Source: Algibacter pacificus | GTDB lineage: Bacteria > Bacteroidota > Bacteroidia > Flavobacteriales > Flavobacteriaceae | NCBI RefSeq assembly: GCF_008033385.1 | Contig: NZ_VOGY01000001.1 | Location: 496,001-560,000, forward strand | Reading direction: 5' to 3' | DNA length: 64,000 bases | Shown: piece by piece, positions 9,226 to 18,074 of the stretch | Layout: each line of letters opens with the position of its first letter | How positions within the stretch are numbered: position 1 is the stretch's first letter | Translations under genes and position numbers: made by a program | Notes under the pieces: model-generated | What the model saw: only the letters and a program-made list of their open reading frames with translations | Told to the model about the DNA's origin: nothing | Databases searched by the model: none

Positions 9226-12200
9226 ATGAAATATTTAGCATCGTGTTTGTTTGTTTTAATAATGCAATTAACAATTGTTAGTTGTAATTTTTCTAAAACT
9301 CTAACCGCTCAAGAAGCAAAAAATGCTCCTGTTATAGGTGAATTACGAAATGGTTTTAAAACTTCAAAAAAGCAATATCGCCCTGAAACTTGGTTTCATC
9401 TAAATGGAAACAACATTAGTAAAGAAGGTTTAACATTAGATTTAGAAGCTATAAAAGAAGCAGGGTTACAAGGCGTACACCTATTTAATAAAGCAGGAAG
9501 GCCTTATCCAAACGTAAAACCTATAGAGATTTTATCTCCAGAATGGGAAGATATGATTCGGCATGCAGCCAATGAATGTAAACGATTGGGTTTAAAATTT
9601 ACCATGCAAAATTGTCCAGGCTGGTCTATGACAGGTGGTCCTTGGGTTCCCGAGGAAGAAGCTCAACGCGAAGTGGTTGAAACGGTTTATTACGTTTCTG
9701 GTAAACAAATTTTTAATGATATACTTGAGATAGATTCATTGTATCATACACCAGATTACAATTATCAAGACATTCAAGTATTAGCTTTTCCAACTCCAGA
9801 AGGGGATGATACGCCTCCTTTCAAACCTACGTTAATAGAAACTAATAACACAGCTGTACCATGGAAGGACATTTTTAATCCAGATGCTAAAATAATTGTA
9901 ACTCGAAAAACTACGCGTTTAGATCAACCCTTAAATACATACAGAAAACAAGGTATTTCAAAAGTAAATAATCAAGATTCTTGGGTTAGGACAACATTTG
10001 ATAGTCCTATTACATTACGTACTATACAGCTTCCGCAATTAAGACATATTATTATGGGTACCCAATATCCGCAAGTAGATGTCGCTATTAAAGTTGAAGC
10101 CCTTATCGATAATAAACTAAAAGAAATAACAACAGTAAATATCCCCGATGCTAACTGGAACGACAGGCGAAAACATTTAACTTTAGCTATTCCAGAAACC
10201 ACTTCAAACAAATTTGTGTTTACTTTTAAAGGCACACATACTATAGCACCAGAAGTTATCCGGCTAAGTGCAAAACCCAAACTTCATAACCATGAAGCTA
10301 AGGCCGCAAAAGTACTGCGCCGTCTTGAAAAGGATGTGCAGTATGCGTACAATGAAAAAACCTTTATAAATCCCAATAATATAGTGAATCTAACGGATAA
10401 AATGAATTCGGAAGGTAAACTAAATTGGGAAGTTCCCGAAGGTCGTTGGACGGTGGTTCGGTTCGGGCATATCAATATGCGATTAACCAATAAACCTGCC
10501 GTTCCTGAAGCCACAGGTTGGGAATCAAGTAAACTTGATAAAGTTGCTATAGAAAACCATTTACGAAAAGGGATGATTGGTAATTTAATCAAAGATGGTG
10601 GCCCTATTGGAGATGGTAAATTGCAAGGGCTATTAATTGATAGTTGGGAAAGTCACGTGCCTACATGGACCATGCATTCTGAAGATATGTTCAAAGAATT
10701 TGAAAACCGTAGAGGCTATAGTATGAAAAAATACTTGCCAGCCACTATGGGCTATATTATTGAAAGCCCAAAAGTAACCGCTAAATTTTTAAGAGATTTA
10801 CGACACACCATGGATGACCTATTTATAGATAATTTCTTTAAACATTTTGCAACCGTAGCTCACGATATGGGGGCTGAAGTTTATACCGAAGGCGCAGGAG
10901 GCGAAGTGTTGCCAATAGATCCTATGCGGTATTATGGCGTTAGCGACAACCCAATGACCGAGTTTTGGTACCCAAGTGCACCATCAGCACAAAATGAATA
11001 TGCTAAACCTATTTACAATGCAGCATCAGCAACACATTTATATAATAAACCAATACTTGCTGCAGAGGCTTGTACCCAAGTAGGAGTAAAATGGAACGAA
11101 CATCCATTTTCTGTAAAATATTTAATAGACTATAATTTTGCAAAAGGAGTAAACCATTTGGTGTTTCACACGTTTTCGCATACACCACAAACCAATGTGC
11201 AACCAGGGTCTAGTTTTGGTGGGAATATAGGGTTTCCGTTAGTACGCGAGCAAACTTGGTGGAAATACATGTCTAACTGGACCGATTATTTAACCAGAAA
11301 TCAATATGTATTGCAACAAGGTGAGTATGTGGCCGATGTGCTTAGGTATTATGGCGATCATTATGAGCGTCCACCATTCGATTTAGATTACTTTCCTAAA
11401 GGTTACAGGTTTGATTATTTAAACGCAGAAATTTTAAATGATAAAGTAAGTGTGAAAAGGGGAAAAATTCATGTGGAAAATGGCGGCGATTATAGAGTTA
11501 TTAGTCTAAGAGATTCAGAAAGCATGTTGTTATCTACAGCTAAAAAACTAAAAGAATTGGTGATAAACGGTGCCATTGTTTTAGGTAACAAACCTAAAGA
11601 TTCTCCTAGTTTAATGGATGATGAGAACGATTTAAAAGAATTGCAATCTATTGCTGATGATTTGTGGGATACTACCAAAAGCGGAGTAAAACTAGTAGGT
11701 AAAGGAAAAGTATATTGGGGGAAAACACTGGAAGAAGTTTTAGCAGCAGAAGAAATTTCTAAAGATGTTATCTTGCCTGAGGATGTAAACATTAATTGGA
11801 TTCATAGAGAAACGGAAGCTGCGCATATCTATTTTGTAGCTTCAAAAGAAGATAGCCCGATTGATATTTCCTTGAGTTTTAGAATTGATGGTTTATCTCC
11901 TCAGATTTGGGATGCCTTTACAGGGAATCAGCAAGATGCTAAAATTTGGAAAAACGAAAATGATAGAACAAATGTTGCAGTTTCTTTAGCTGAAAATGGA
12001 AGCGTAATTATTGTGTTTTCAAAAAGCGATATTAAACCAATAGCATCAAAAATTACGCGCAACGGAGAAACTATTTTAGAAACAAAAACAGGATGGTATC
12101 AAATTCATAAAACAAATGATTACCCCGTATTAACTTGGATTGGAAATGAGTTTCAGGCTTCAATGTCTGGGGATTATATTTTTCATCAAAACGGAAAAGA

Positions 12201-12696
12201 GGAAATTAAGTCTATTAATGTTATAAAAAAATCACTTCAAAATAACTGGAAACTAACTTTTGATAAAGGTTGGGATACCCCAGAACACATTCAAATTGAT
12301 GTGTTAAAATCGCTCACAACATTAGAAAATGATGCTATAAAACATTATTCAGGAACTACAAGATACGATAAAACCATTAAGTTAAAAGAAACAGGTAAAA
12401 CCACTGTTTTAGATTTGGGTGAAGTTGCAAATATTGCAGAAGTTTGGTGTAATGGCAAAAAAGTAGGCGTAAAATGGGCGCCACCTTTTGTGTTTGATAT
12501 TACAAAAGCAATTCAGAAGGGCGAAAATAAGTTAGAAATAAAGATTACTAATACATGGAGAAATCAACTAATTTTTGATAATAAAAGATCAAAAAATGCT
12601 AAGAAAACTTGGACAACAGCTCGCCCAAAAAATACTGAAACGGAGTTGGAAAAATCTGGTTTAATTGGGCCTGTGGTTTTAAAAATCATGAATTGA
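9226..12696 (+). CDS. GH106 family alpha-L-rhamnosidase, lipoprotein
   Basis: 1156 residues, the usual GH106 size. The leader ends in a lipobox (IVSC). The N-terminal barrel shows the GH106 signature: WFHLNGNNISKEGLTLDLEA and MQNCPGWSMTGGPWV. Acidic motifs likely to form the catalytic and calcium site are DSWES (Asp472, Glu475), TEGAGGE (Glu555) and AEACTQ (Glu614). The C-terminal half holds a jelly-roll domain ending LDLGEVANIAEVWCNGKKVG, as in GH2-type sugar-binding domains. GH106 enzymes are inverting, calcium-dependent exo-alpha-L-rhamnosidases. It may remove desulfated rhamnose from ulvan oligosaccharides. The gaps on both sides (233 and 144 bases) suggest its own promoter. Confidence 0.9.
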   Translation: MKYLASCLFVLIMQLTIVSCNFSKTLTAQEAKNAPVIGELRNGFKTSKKQYRPETWFHLNGNNISKEGLTLDLEAIKEAGLQGVHLFNKAGRPYPNVKPIEILSPEWEDMIRHAANECKRLGLKFTMQNCPGWSMTGGPWVPEEEAQREVVETVYYVSGKQIFNDILEIDSLYHTPDYNYQDIQVLAFPTPEGDDTPPFKPTLIETNNTAVPWKDIFNPDAKIIVTRKTTRLDQPLNTYRKQGISKVNNQDSWVRTTFDSPITLRTIQLPQLRHIIMGTQYPQVDVAIKVEALIDNKLKEITTVNIPDANWNDRRKHLTLAIPETTSNKFVFTFKGTHTIAPEVIRLSAKPKLHNHEAKAAKVLRRLEKDVQYAYNEKTFINPNNIVNLTDKMNSEGKLNWEVPEGRWTVVRFGHINMRLTNKPAVPEATGWESSKLDKVAIENHLRKGMIGNLIKDGGPIGDGKLQGLLIDSWESHVPTWTMHSEDMFKEFENRRGYSMKKYLPATMGYIIESPKVTAKFLRDLRHTMDDLFIDNFFKHFATVAHDMGAEVYTEGAGGEVLPIDPMRYYGVSDNPMTEFWYPSAPSAQNEYAKPIYNAASATHLYNKPILAAEACTQVGVKWNEHPFSVKYLIDYNFAKGVNHLVFHTFSHTPQTNVQPGSSFGGNIGFPLVREQTWWKYMSNWTDYLTRNQYVLQQGEYVADVLRYYGDHYERPPFDLDYFPKGYRFDYLNAEILNDKVSVKRGKIHVENGGDYRVISLRDSESMLLSTAKKLKELVINGAIVLGNKPKDSPSLMDDENDLKELQSIADDLWDTTKSGVKLVGKGKVYWGKTLEEVLAAEEISKDVILPEDVNINWIHRETEAAHIYFVASKEDSPIDISLSFRIDGLSPQIWDAFTGNQQDAKIWKNENDRTNVAVSLAENGSVIIVFSKSDIKPIASKITRNGETILETKTGWYQIHKTNDYPVLTWIGNEFQASMSGDYIFHQNGKEEIKSINVIKKSLQNNWKLTFDKGWDTPEHIQIDVLKSLTTLENDAIKHYSGTTRYDKTIKLKETGKTTVLDLGEVANIAEVWCNGKKVGVKWAPPFVFDITKAIQKGENKLEIKITNTWRNQLIFDNKRSKNAKKTWTTARPKNTETELEKSGLIGPVVLKIMN

Positions 12697-12763
12697 AAAC
12701 ATTTCCTAAAAACAAGTTAAGAGTTGTAGGTTAAGCATATTAAATTGTAATTTAGGTGTAAAA

Positions 12764-12780
12764 CAAGATACAGCAGGATG
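12764..12780 (+). promoter_or_regulatory. Candidate operator 1 (10-base-period direct repeat) upstream of PL25
   Basis: The 17 bases CAAGATACAGCAGGATG contain two half-sites starting at 12764 and 12774. A TAGATATTTA segment at 12799-12808 could serve as the -7 region, and the PL25 start is at 12841. It matches three other sites in the window (16283, 18008, 21050), each upstream of a gene start. Direct repeats with about one helical turn between halves are typical of AraC-family binding sites. Binding is inferred, not shown. Confidence 0.5.
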
Positions 12781-12840
12781 TAAAAGTTTAGTAATAATTA
12801 GATATTTAGATTCAAAAAACTAACTAAATATTTTGATATT

Positions 12841-15800
12841 ATGCGAACCGTTACACTTAAGCATTTACTTTTTTTAGCCATTACCTTGTTTTCAGGTTTA
12901 GCTAAAGCTCAAGTCACTTTTTTAGAAAACACAAAGATTACCGATCAGGCCTTTTATTTTTGGAAACCAGATGATGCAACACCATATCATTATGGTGCCA
13001 GTATAAACCCACACGGTAATTGTATGAAAGTATCCAATGGTTATGTTTTTTATACTTGGTACCGCGGTGGTTGGAGCGATCGTACCTTAATGGTCTCACG
13101 AAAGAAAATTGGAGAAGGGGCTTGGGTACACGTTGAACTGCCGGCTAAACTAAGTTTGGTTGGTGGTAAAGGCGATACCCATTTAACCACCAATATTGGC
13201 ATTTGTCCTATAGATGGAACCGTACATTTGATGTTTGATCATCATAATGAAGATTTAAATTATATCAGGTCAAATAAAAATATAGCTTTTGGTCCAGATG
13301 AAGATTTTACTGCCGAGAATTTTTTACCTCAACAAAACTATTTAATTCCAGGAAAGAAAGTAACTGGAGTTACGTACCCAGATTTATTCAATAACGACCT
13401 CGGCGAAATGTATTTTGAACGTCGATTAGGTGCTGCAGTTGGAGGCGATATAGTGATGACTTACTATAACGGAAATACTTGGTCTAGCGAAGTAACTATT
13501 ATAAAAGGTAGGGGGCAAGAAGTAACACAAGGAGAGCGACACTTTGCTTATGGAAGCGCATATTTTATTAATGGGAAATTTTATTATGCCTATTCGCCTA
13601 GGTGGGCAGAGTCTCCTACAAGGTTAAATGAAGGTGTTTATGTGATGGAGTTGGGGGCTAGGATGGATAATAAAGCAACCACCTTAGATGGTAAAAGTTA
13701 TGATTTGCCAATTATAGATCACGCACCTTTTTTTATAGCCGATCCGCGAAGTATTCCAGATAATGAAGGCTGGGCAGGAGGACCACAATTAGCAATTTCT
13801 CCAAAAAACGATATCTACACCTATATTAAACCTAAAGGTACCGAGCCTTATAACTATTTACAAAAATCTGGAGATGTTCAATTTGAGGAAGATAGAAATA
13901 AAGGAGCGCTAGGTATATTCTATGGAAACCGTATGTATAAGTTTAATGTATCTAGTGGTAATTTTGTTGTAACAAGTGCTTTGGCAGGCACCTATACTTG
14001 GCGAGAGGATTTTAGAAAACCTATAGGGCTTAACGTTAAAAAAAGCATAACAGTTATGAATGATGGTATTATTGCCATTGTATTTAGTGAGGTGAAAAAC
14101 AGCGCTACGGTACCAGTGCATTGTTTTGTTTTTAAGTTAGATAAGGAAGAGTATACCGCACAAACTATCAGTTTTGATGCCCTAACAGAAAAAACGGAAG
14201 GCGATTCTAATTTTGAATTAAATGCAACGGCAAGTTCAGGACTACCCGTTTCTTATTCATCATCGGATACTCATATTGCTCGTATCATTGATGGTAATAA
14301 AGTACAAATTATGGGAGTAGGTGCTTGCGAAATTATTGCTAGCCAAATAGGAGATAGTAATTATGAAAAGGCTCCAGATGTATCACAAACCTTGGTGATT
14401 AAGGCGAACACCTCTAAATTAAATCAAACCATCGATTTTACCTTAGCAGCAACCAATCATGTTTGGGGTAGCCCAGATCAAACCTTGAGTGGCATAGCAA
14501 GTTCTGGGTTACCCGTACAGTTTGAAAGTTCCAACACCGATGTAGCCGTAATTTTTGATGGAAACAAATTACAAGTAAAGCAAGCTGGTGAGACTACCAT
14601 AAATGCTTTGCAATATGGAGATGATACCTATAATGCTGCACCTATTCTGGGTTATAAACTTACGGTTCCTCTTCGTCAACAAGACATTGTGTTTGAAGAT
14701 ATTCCAGACGTAACTTCGGGAGATCCAGCGTTTAATCTAGTGGCAACTAGTAATAATTCAGAAGCTAATTTTAGATTCCTTTGTCCTAATAACCAAGTAG
14801 CAATAGTGTGGAGTAATCAAGTAAGGCATGTTTTAGGTGCAGGCAGCGCTACTATAACTGTTTCAGATAGTGGGAACAATTATTATTCATCGGCACAAGT
14901 TTCAAAAACAATTACGGTTAAACCTAAAACACATAAGCTTCCAACAGAAATAGAAGCAGAGCATTATACAACTAAAAATGGGGTAAATGTAACACGTTGG
15001 AGTAATTCAATATTTTATTTAAATGCATGGAACGTCAATGATTTTGCAGAATATACTATTGATGTGCCTGAAGATGGATTATATGATGTAGAAATTATTG
15101 CGGCTTCTCCTGGAGCAACAAAAAAGCTTAAAATTATTAAAGGAGACACAAAACTTAAATCTGTAGATTTAAAAACAACACCAAGTTTAACCAGATTTTT
15201 AGGAACAAAAACCACTATTTCACTTCAAAAAGGAGTGCAAAAAATTAAAATTGTAGCAGAAGTGGGGGGATTTAATTTTGACCGTATGAAAATTACTAAA
15301 GGACAGGATAATGATGATGTAGGGGGGGATGCAGATGGCGTTTATCAAATTGTTAATGTTTCAACAGGAAAGTATCTTGGTACTAATTCAAGAGGTGGTC
15401 AGCCTGTAATAATGCGTGATACCGGAGATGGATCGGATAGAAAATGGGAATTTGTTAAAACCAATGTAGGTGGTATAGATTACTATAACATAGATAGTAA
15501 AGATAATGGTATATTACGGGCTACAGGTAGCGGGTTTGCCCAAGGAGCCTTTCTAGTAGTAAGCACAGGAAAAGAATCTCCAGCTGGCGATACCGATAAA
15601 ATATGGACCGTACATTACAATAGAGAAGATGATACTTTTAGGTTTGAAGCTAAAAATAATGGTACATTTTTGTATCATGACGAGGATGGTAAATGCTATA
15701 ATAGAAATGTCAATGAAACTGATACCAGAAGTAAATGGCGAATAGTAGGAACAGGAGGACCGTTATTAAGTAATAAAAAACAAAACTTTAATAAGCCTTT

Positions 15801-16038
15801 TTTAAGCATTCATCCTAATCCTACTGTAGATAAATTTACTATACATTTTAATAATATAATAGGTAAAAAGAATATAGAAATTTATAATCTTTTAGGTAAA
15901 CAGGTGTATAAAAAAATGTCATTTAAAAATGTTTTAGAAATACAAAACCAGTATAGTTTTAAGGCGGGTATGTATCTTATTAAAGTGAGTTCTTATAATA
16001 GTACAACAACTTTCTATGCTAAGTTAATGGTAAAATAA
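12841..16038 (+). CDS. PL25-type ulvan lyase with Ig-like, CBM6, ricin-like and T9SS domains
   Basis: 1065 residues with a signal peptide (ending AKAQ). Residues about 25-430 form a BNR_4-type seven-bladed propeller. GDTHLTTNIGI and LMFDHHN place His114 and His134; with Tyr179 (VTYP) and Arg195 (ERR) they keep exactly the spacing I recall for the catalytic His/His/Tyr/Arg of the PL25 lyase PLSV_3936 (123, 143, 188, 204), so PL25 fits better than PL24. Three Ig-like repeats follow (about 440-700), then a CBM6-like module (EIEAEHYTTKNG, about 702-820), a ricin-like module (about 835-980) and a type IX sorting domain (SIHPNPTVDKFTIHF to the end). It should cleave rhamnose-3-sulfate-uronic acid bonds by beta-elimination outside the cell. 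Fragments would then go to the GH105. Confidence 0.88.
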   Translation: MRTVTLKHLLFLAITLFSGLAKAQVTFLENTKITDQAFYFWKPDDATPYHYGASINPHGNCMKVSNGYVFYTWYRGGWSDRTLMVSRKKIGEGAWVHVELPAKLSLVGGKGDTHLTTNIGICPIDGTVHLMFDHHNEDLNYIRSNKNIAFGPDEDFTAENFLPQQNYLIPGKKVTGVTYPDLFNNDLGEMYFERRLGAAVGGDIVMTYYNGNTWSSEVTIIKGRGQEVTQGERHFAYGSAYFINGKFYYAYSPRWAESPTRLNEGVYVMELGARMDNKATTLDGKSYDLPIIDHAPFFIADPRSIPDNEGWAGGPQLAISPKNDIYTYIKPKGTEPYNYLQKSGDVQFEEDRNKGALGIFYGNRMYKFNVSSGNFVVTSALAGTYTWREDFRKPIGLNVKKSITVMNDGIIAIVFSEVKNSATVPVHCFVFKLDKEEYTAQTISFDALTEKTEGDSNFELNATASSGLPVSYSSSDTHIARIIDGNKVQIMGVGACEIIASQIGDSNYEKAPDVSQTLVIKANTSKLNQTIDFTLAATNHVWGSPDQTLSGIASSGLPVQFESSNTDVAVIFDGNKLQVKQAGETTINALQYGDDTYNAAPILGYKLTVPLRQQDIVFEDIPDVTSGDPAFNLVATSNNSEANFRFLCPNNQVAIVWSNQVRHVLGAGSATITVSDSGNNYYSSAQVSKTITVKPKTHKLPTEIEAEHYTTKNGVNVTRWSNSIFYLNAWNVNDFAEYTIDVPEDGLYDVEIIAASPGATKKLKIIKGDTKLKSVDLKTTPSLTRFLGTKTTISLQKGVQKIKIVAEVGGFNFDRMKITKGQDNDDVGGDADGVYQIVNVSTGKYLGTNSRGGQPVIMRDTGDGSDRKWEFVKTNVGGIDYYNIDSKDNGILRATGSGFAQGAFLVVSTGKESPAGDTDKIWTVHYNREDDTFRFEAKNNGTFLYHDEDGKCYNRNVNETDTRSKWRIVGTGGPLLSNKKQNFNKPFLSIHPNPTVDKFTIHFNNIIGKKNIEIYNLLGKQVYKKMSFKNVLEIQNQYSFKAGMYLIKVSSYNSTTTFYAKLMVK

Positions 16039-16209
16039 GTAATAATAAACTAAGTTTAAAAACACTTTAAAGTATTATATTTGCTTTTTAAGAGCTATGT
16101 AGAAGTATTTTTTGTCAACTAAGAAGAGAATAGAGAATACTTGTTAAATAGGTGAGACTTATTCAACTTGTGGATGTAATTTTAGTTTTAGGACCAATTT
16201 TAAAAATTG

Positions 16210-16237
16210 AAACCTTTATTTCTGACGGAGGTTTTTT
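16210..16237 (+). terminator. Weak intrinsic terminator candidate
   Basis: A 6-base stem, AAACCT/AGGTTT, with a 13-base loop and a T-run continuing from the stem. It is only half G+C and lies about 170 bases after the PL25 stop, so it could end that transcript or a small RNA starting after the TATATTTG box at 16076. Confidence 0.35.
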
Positions 16238-16282
16238 ACAATTATATATTTTAACGAATAATAAGATTGTTTGTCCTAAAAT

Positions 16283-16299
16283 CAGGATATAGCAGGACA
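16283..16299 (+). promoter_or_regulatory. Candidate operator 2 upstream of PL28
   Basis: The 17 bases CAGGATATAGCAGGACA have halves starting at 16283 and 16293. TAGATTTA, a likely -7 box, begins 22 bases after the site end (16321), and the PL28 start codon is at 16373. The spacing puts the downstream half near the -33 region, as expected for a class II activator site. It is the same motif as operators 1, 3 and 4. Confidence 0.55.
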
Positions 16300-16372
16300 G
16301 GTAAAGAGAGGTTTTTTTTTTAGATTTATAAAATTGATTTATGTCAACTAAACAATAATAAAGAAGACAACT

Positions 16373-17914
16373 ATGAAAAAAATTACCTCAAAATCCTTAA
16401 TCTTATTTGCTTTTACACTCTTTTCTTTTGTATTATCGGGGCAAACAGTAGCGCCCGATGAGGATACTGGTACTTATACCACTTGTAATGATGATGGTGC
16501 AAATGCAACTAGAACATCAAATGATTTACCATCCGCTGCTAATGTAGGAACTATTGATGACCGAAGTTGCTATGCAAATTACAAAGAAAGTAATGTTTAT
16601 GGAAAAACTTGGGGGATTTATAATATTACTCATAATTCTAATAATCAAGATGCGGCAAACACTTTGCAGCCAAGGATAGAGCGTTCTTTATCTAGATCTC
16701 AAGCTACAGGAGTGGGGAGTTACGCTAGGTTTACAGGAACGGTTAGAATACTAGAGGTTGGTGTAACTAGTAGTGATGGTAGCGATGGAACCTATATCAT
16801 GCAGGCAAAAGGAAAACACACCGGTGAAGGTGGTTCTAACGACCCCGCTATTTGTTTGTTTCTAGCAAAAGCTGTATATGGCCAGGATACTAATGGTAAC
16901 CCTGTACAAGTATCTTTTAATATTTTTAGAGAACAAATTAACTATAGAGGTGGATCTGGAGCGGCAGGAAGAGATATTGTTTTCTTAACTAATATTGGAA
17001 AAAATGTTGAAACCGATATTGAGCTCGAGGTAGGTTTTAGGGAAGACCCTAGCGATGCAACAAAAAAAATACATTATGCTGATGCCGTTATTGGTAGTGA
17101 AACTTTTAATTTTACCATTCCAGAGCCCGAAAGAGGGGTTGAGTCTGGTATTAGATATGGTGCATACCGTGTTAAAGGTGGTAGAGCTCAAATAAGATGG
17201 GCTAATACAACATACACCAAGGAAGAAGTAGAGAATTCTGGAGATTTACCAGTAGGCATTTGTAGATTAAAAAATGTAGCAACTGGAAAATATTTAAGGT
17301 CTTCAGGGTCTAGTATTGTAGCTAGTGATTCAGGAGAAGGTTCAGATAAAGAGTGGCAATTTGTAAAAGCCGAAGTATCTGGTTTTAATTATTATAATAT
17401 TGATAGTGAAGTAAAAGGAATCATACGATTTAAAGGGGGGAGCTCTGCTCCCGAGTTAGTTAGTACATCTTTTGGTGCACCTAATCAGGCAGTAGATAAA
17501 ATATGGACTATTATTGATAATGGAGACGGAACTTATAGTTTTGAAACTAAAAACAATAAAAGATATTTATATCATGCCGAAGATAATACTATGATACACT
17601 CCTCTAATACTGATGATAGAAGTAAGTGGATTTTAGAATCTACAACATTAAGTATTAACGATAAAGATTTGGAAACTCCTACAGTAAAAATATATCCAAA
17701 TCCAGCAAAAGATAGTTTTACTTTGGCATTTGAAAATCAAAATACGGTTAAGGTTGAAATTTATGATATTACAGGGAAAATAGTTTATCAAAATTCAACC
17801 AATAAAGGTGTTTTAGAAGTTGAAGTAAGTCATAAATTTACTTCTGGTTTATATTTGGTTAAAACTTTGGCAGAGAATAATAAAGTATATCACACTAAAT
17901 TGGTTATAAAATAA
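16373..17914 (+). CDS. PL28 ulvan lyase with ricin-like/ulvan-binding module and T9SS sorting domain
   Basis: 513 residues with a signal peptide (ending VLSGQ). Residues about 25-285 match the PL28 ulvan lyase pattern as I know it from Nonlabens and Formosa ([10 protein letters not shown] near the mature N-terminus, then [20 protein letters not shown]). Residues about 295-430 form a module homologous to the ricin-like module of the upstream PL25 ([31 protein letters not shown]). In a Formosa PL28 enzyme a module in this place binds ulvan. The last 75 residues are a type IX sorting domain ([20 protein letters not shown]). The enzyme is expected to act endolytically on ulvan at the cell surface or outside. 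The family assignment rests on recall of the N-terminal sequence pattern, without a database search. Confidence 0.85.
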   Translation: MKKITSKSLILFAFTLFSFVLSGQTVAPDEDTGTYTTCNDDGANATRTSNDLPSAANVGTIDDRSCYANYKESNVYGKTWGIYNITHNSNNQDAANTLQPRIERSLSRSQATGVGSYARFTGTVRILEVGVTSSDGSDGTYIMQAKGKHTGEGGSNDPAICLFLAKAVYGQDTNGNPVQVSFNIFREQINYRGGSGAAGRDIVFLTNIGKNVETDIELEVGFREDPSDATKKIHYADAVIGSETFNFTIPEPERGVESGIRYGAYRVKGGRAQIRWANTTYTKEEVENSGDLPVGICRLKNVATGKYLRSSGSSIVASDSGEGSDKEWQFVKAEVSGFNYYNIDSEVKGIIRFKGGSSAPELVSTSFGAPNQAVDKIWTIIDNGDGTYSFETKNNKRYLYHAEDNTMIHSSNTDDRSKWILESTTLSINDKDLETPTVKIYPNPAKDSFTLAFENQNTVKVEIYDITGKIVYQNSTNKGVLEVEVSHKFTSGLYLVKTLAENNKVYHTKLVIK

Positions 17915-17940
17915 AGGTAAAAAGGTAGTACATAGTTAAC

Positions 17941-17976
17941 AAAAGCCAGGAAGATTTATTTCTTTTTGGCTTTTTT
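17941..17976 (+). terminator. Intrinsic terminator after PL28
   Basis: AAAAGCCA (17941-17948) pairs with TGGCTTTT (17967-17974), and the T-run extends to 17976. It lies 26 bases after the PL28 stop, closing that transcript before operator 3. Confidence 0.75.
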
Positions 17977-18007
17977 ATTTTATAATATTTAAGAAACGGG
18001 TTTCGTG

Positions 18008-18024
18008 CAGGATAAAACAGGATA
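18008..18024 (+). promoter_or_regulatory. Candidate operator 3 upstream of the Tat lipoprotein gene
   Basis: The 17 bases CAGGATAAAACAGGATA are the cleanest copy: two identical CAGGATA halves starting at 18008 and 18018. TAAATTTA (18045-18052), a likely -7 box, begins 21 bases after the site, and the start codon is at 18075. The terminator at 17941-17976 just upstream means the gene needs its own promoter, which strengthens the reading. Confidence 0.6.
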
Positions 18025-18074
18025 GTTTTTAAAAATGATGTCCATAAATTTATTTTTTCTAATAAAATTATTAA

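Larger units (their letters stand above)
16039..16372. other. 334-base gap: possible small transcript, weak terminator, operator
   Basis: No ORF of note. TATATTTG at 16076-16083 is a perfect TAnnTTTG box. AAACCT (16210-16215) and AGGTTT (16229-16234) form a 6-base hairpin running into Ts up to 16237, so a short RNA of about 130-150 bases or a distant terminator of the PL25 gene is possible. Further right are operator 2 (16283-16299) and TAGATTTA (16321-16328), probably the PL28 promoter. Confidence 0.4.

Noticed and set aside
14160-14940. Internal repeats of the PL25 protein as a DNA repeat array
   Set aside because: They are diverged Ig-like protein domains and do not form a nucleotide-level repeat or CRISPR array.
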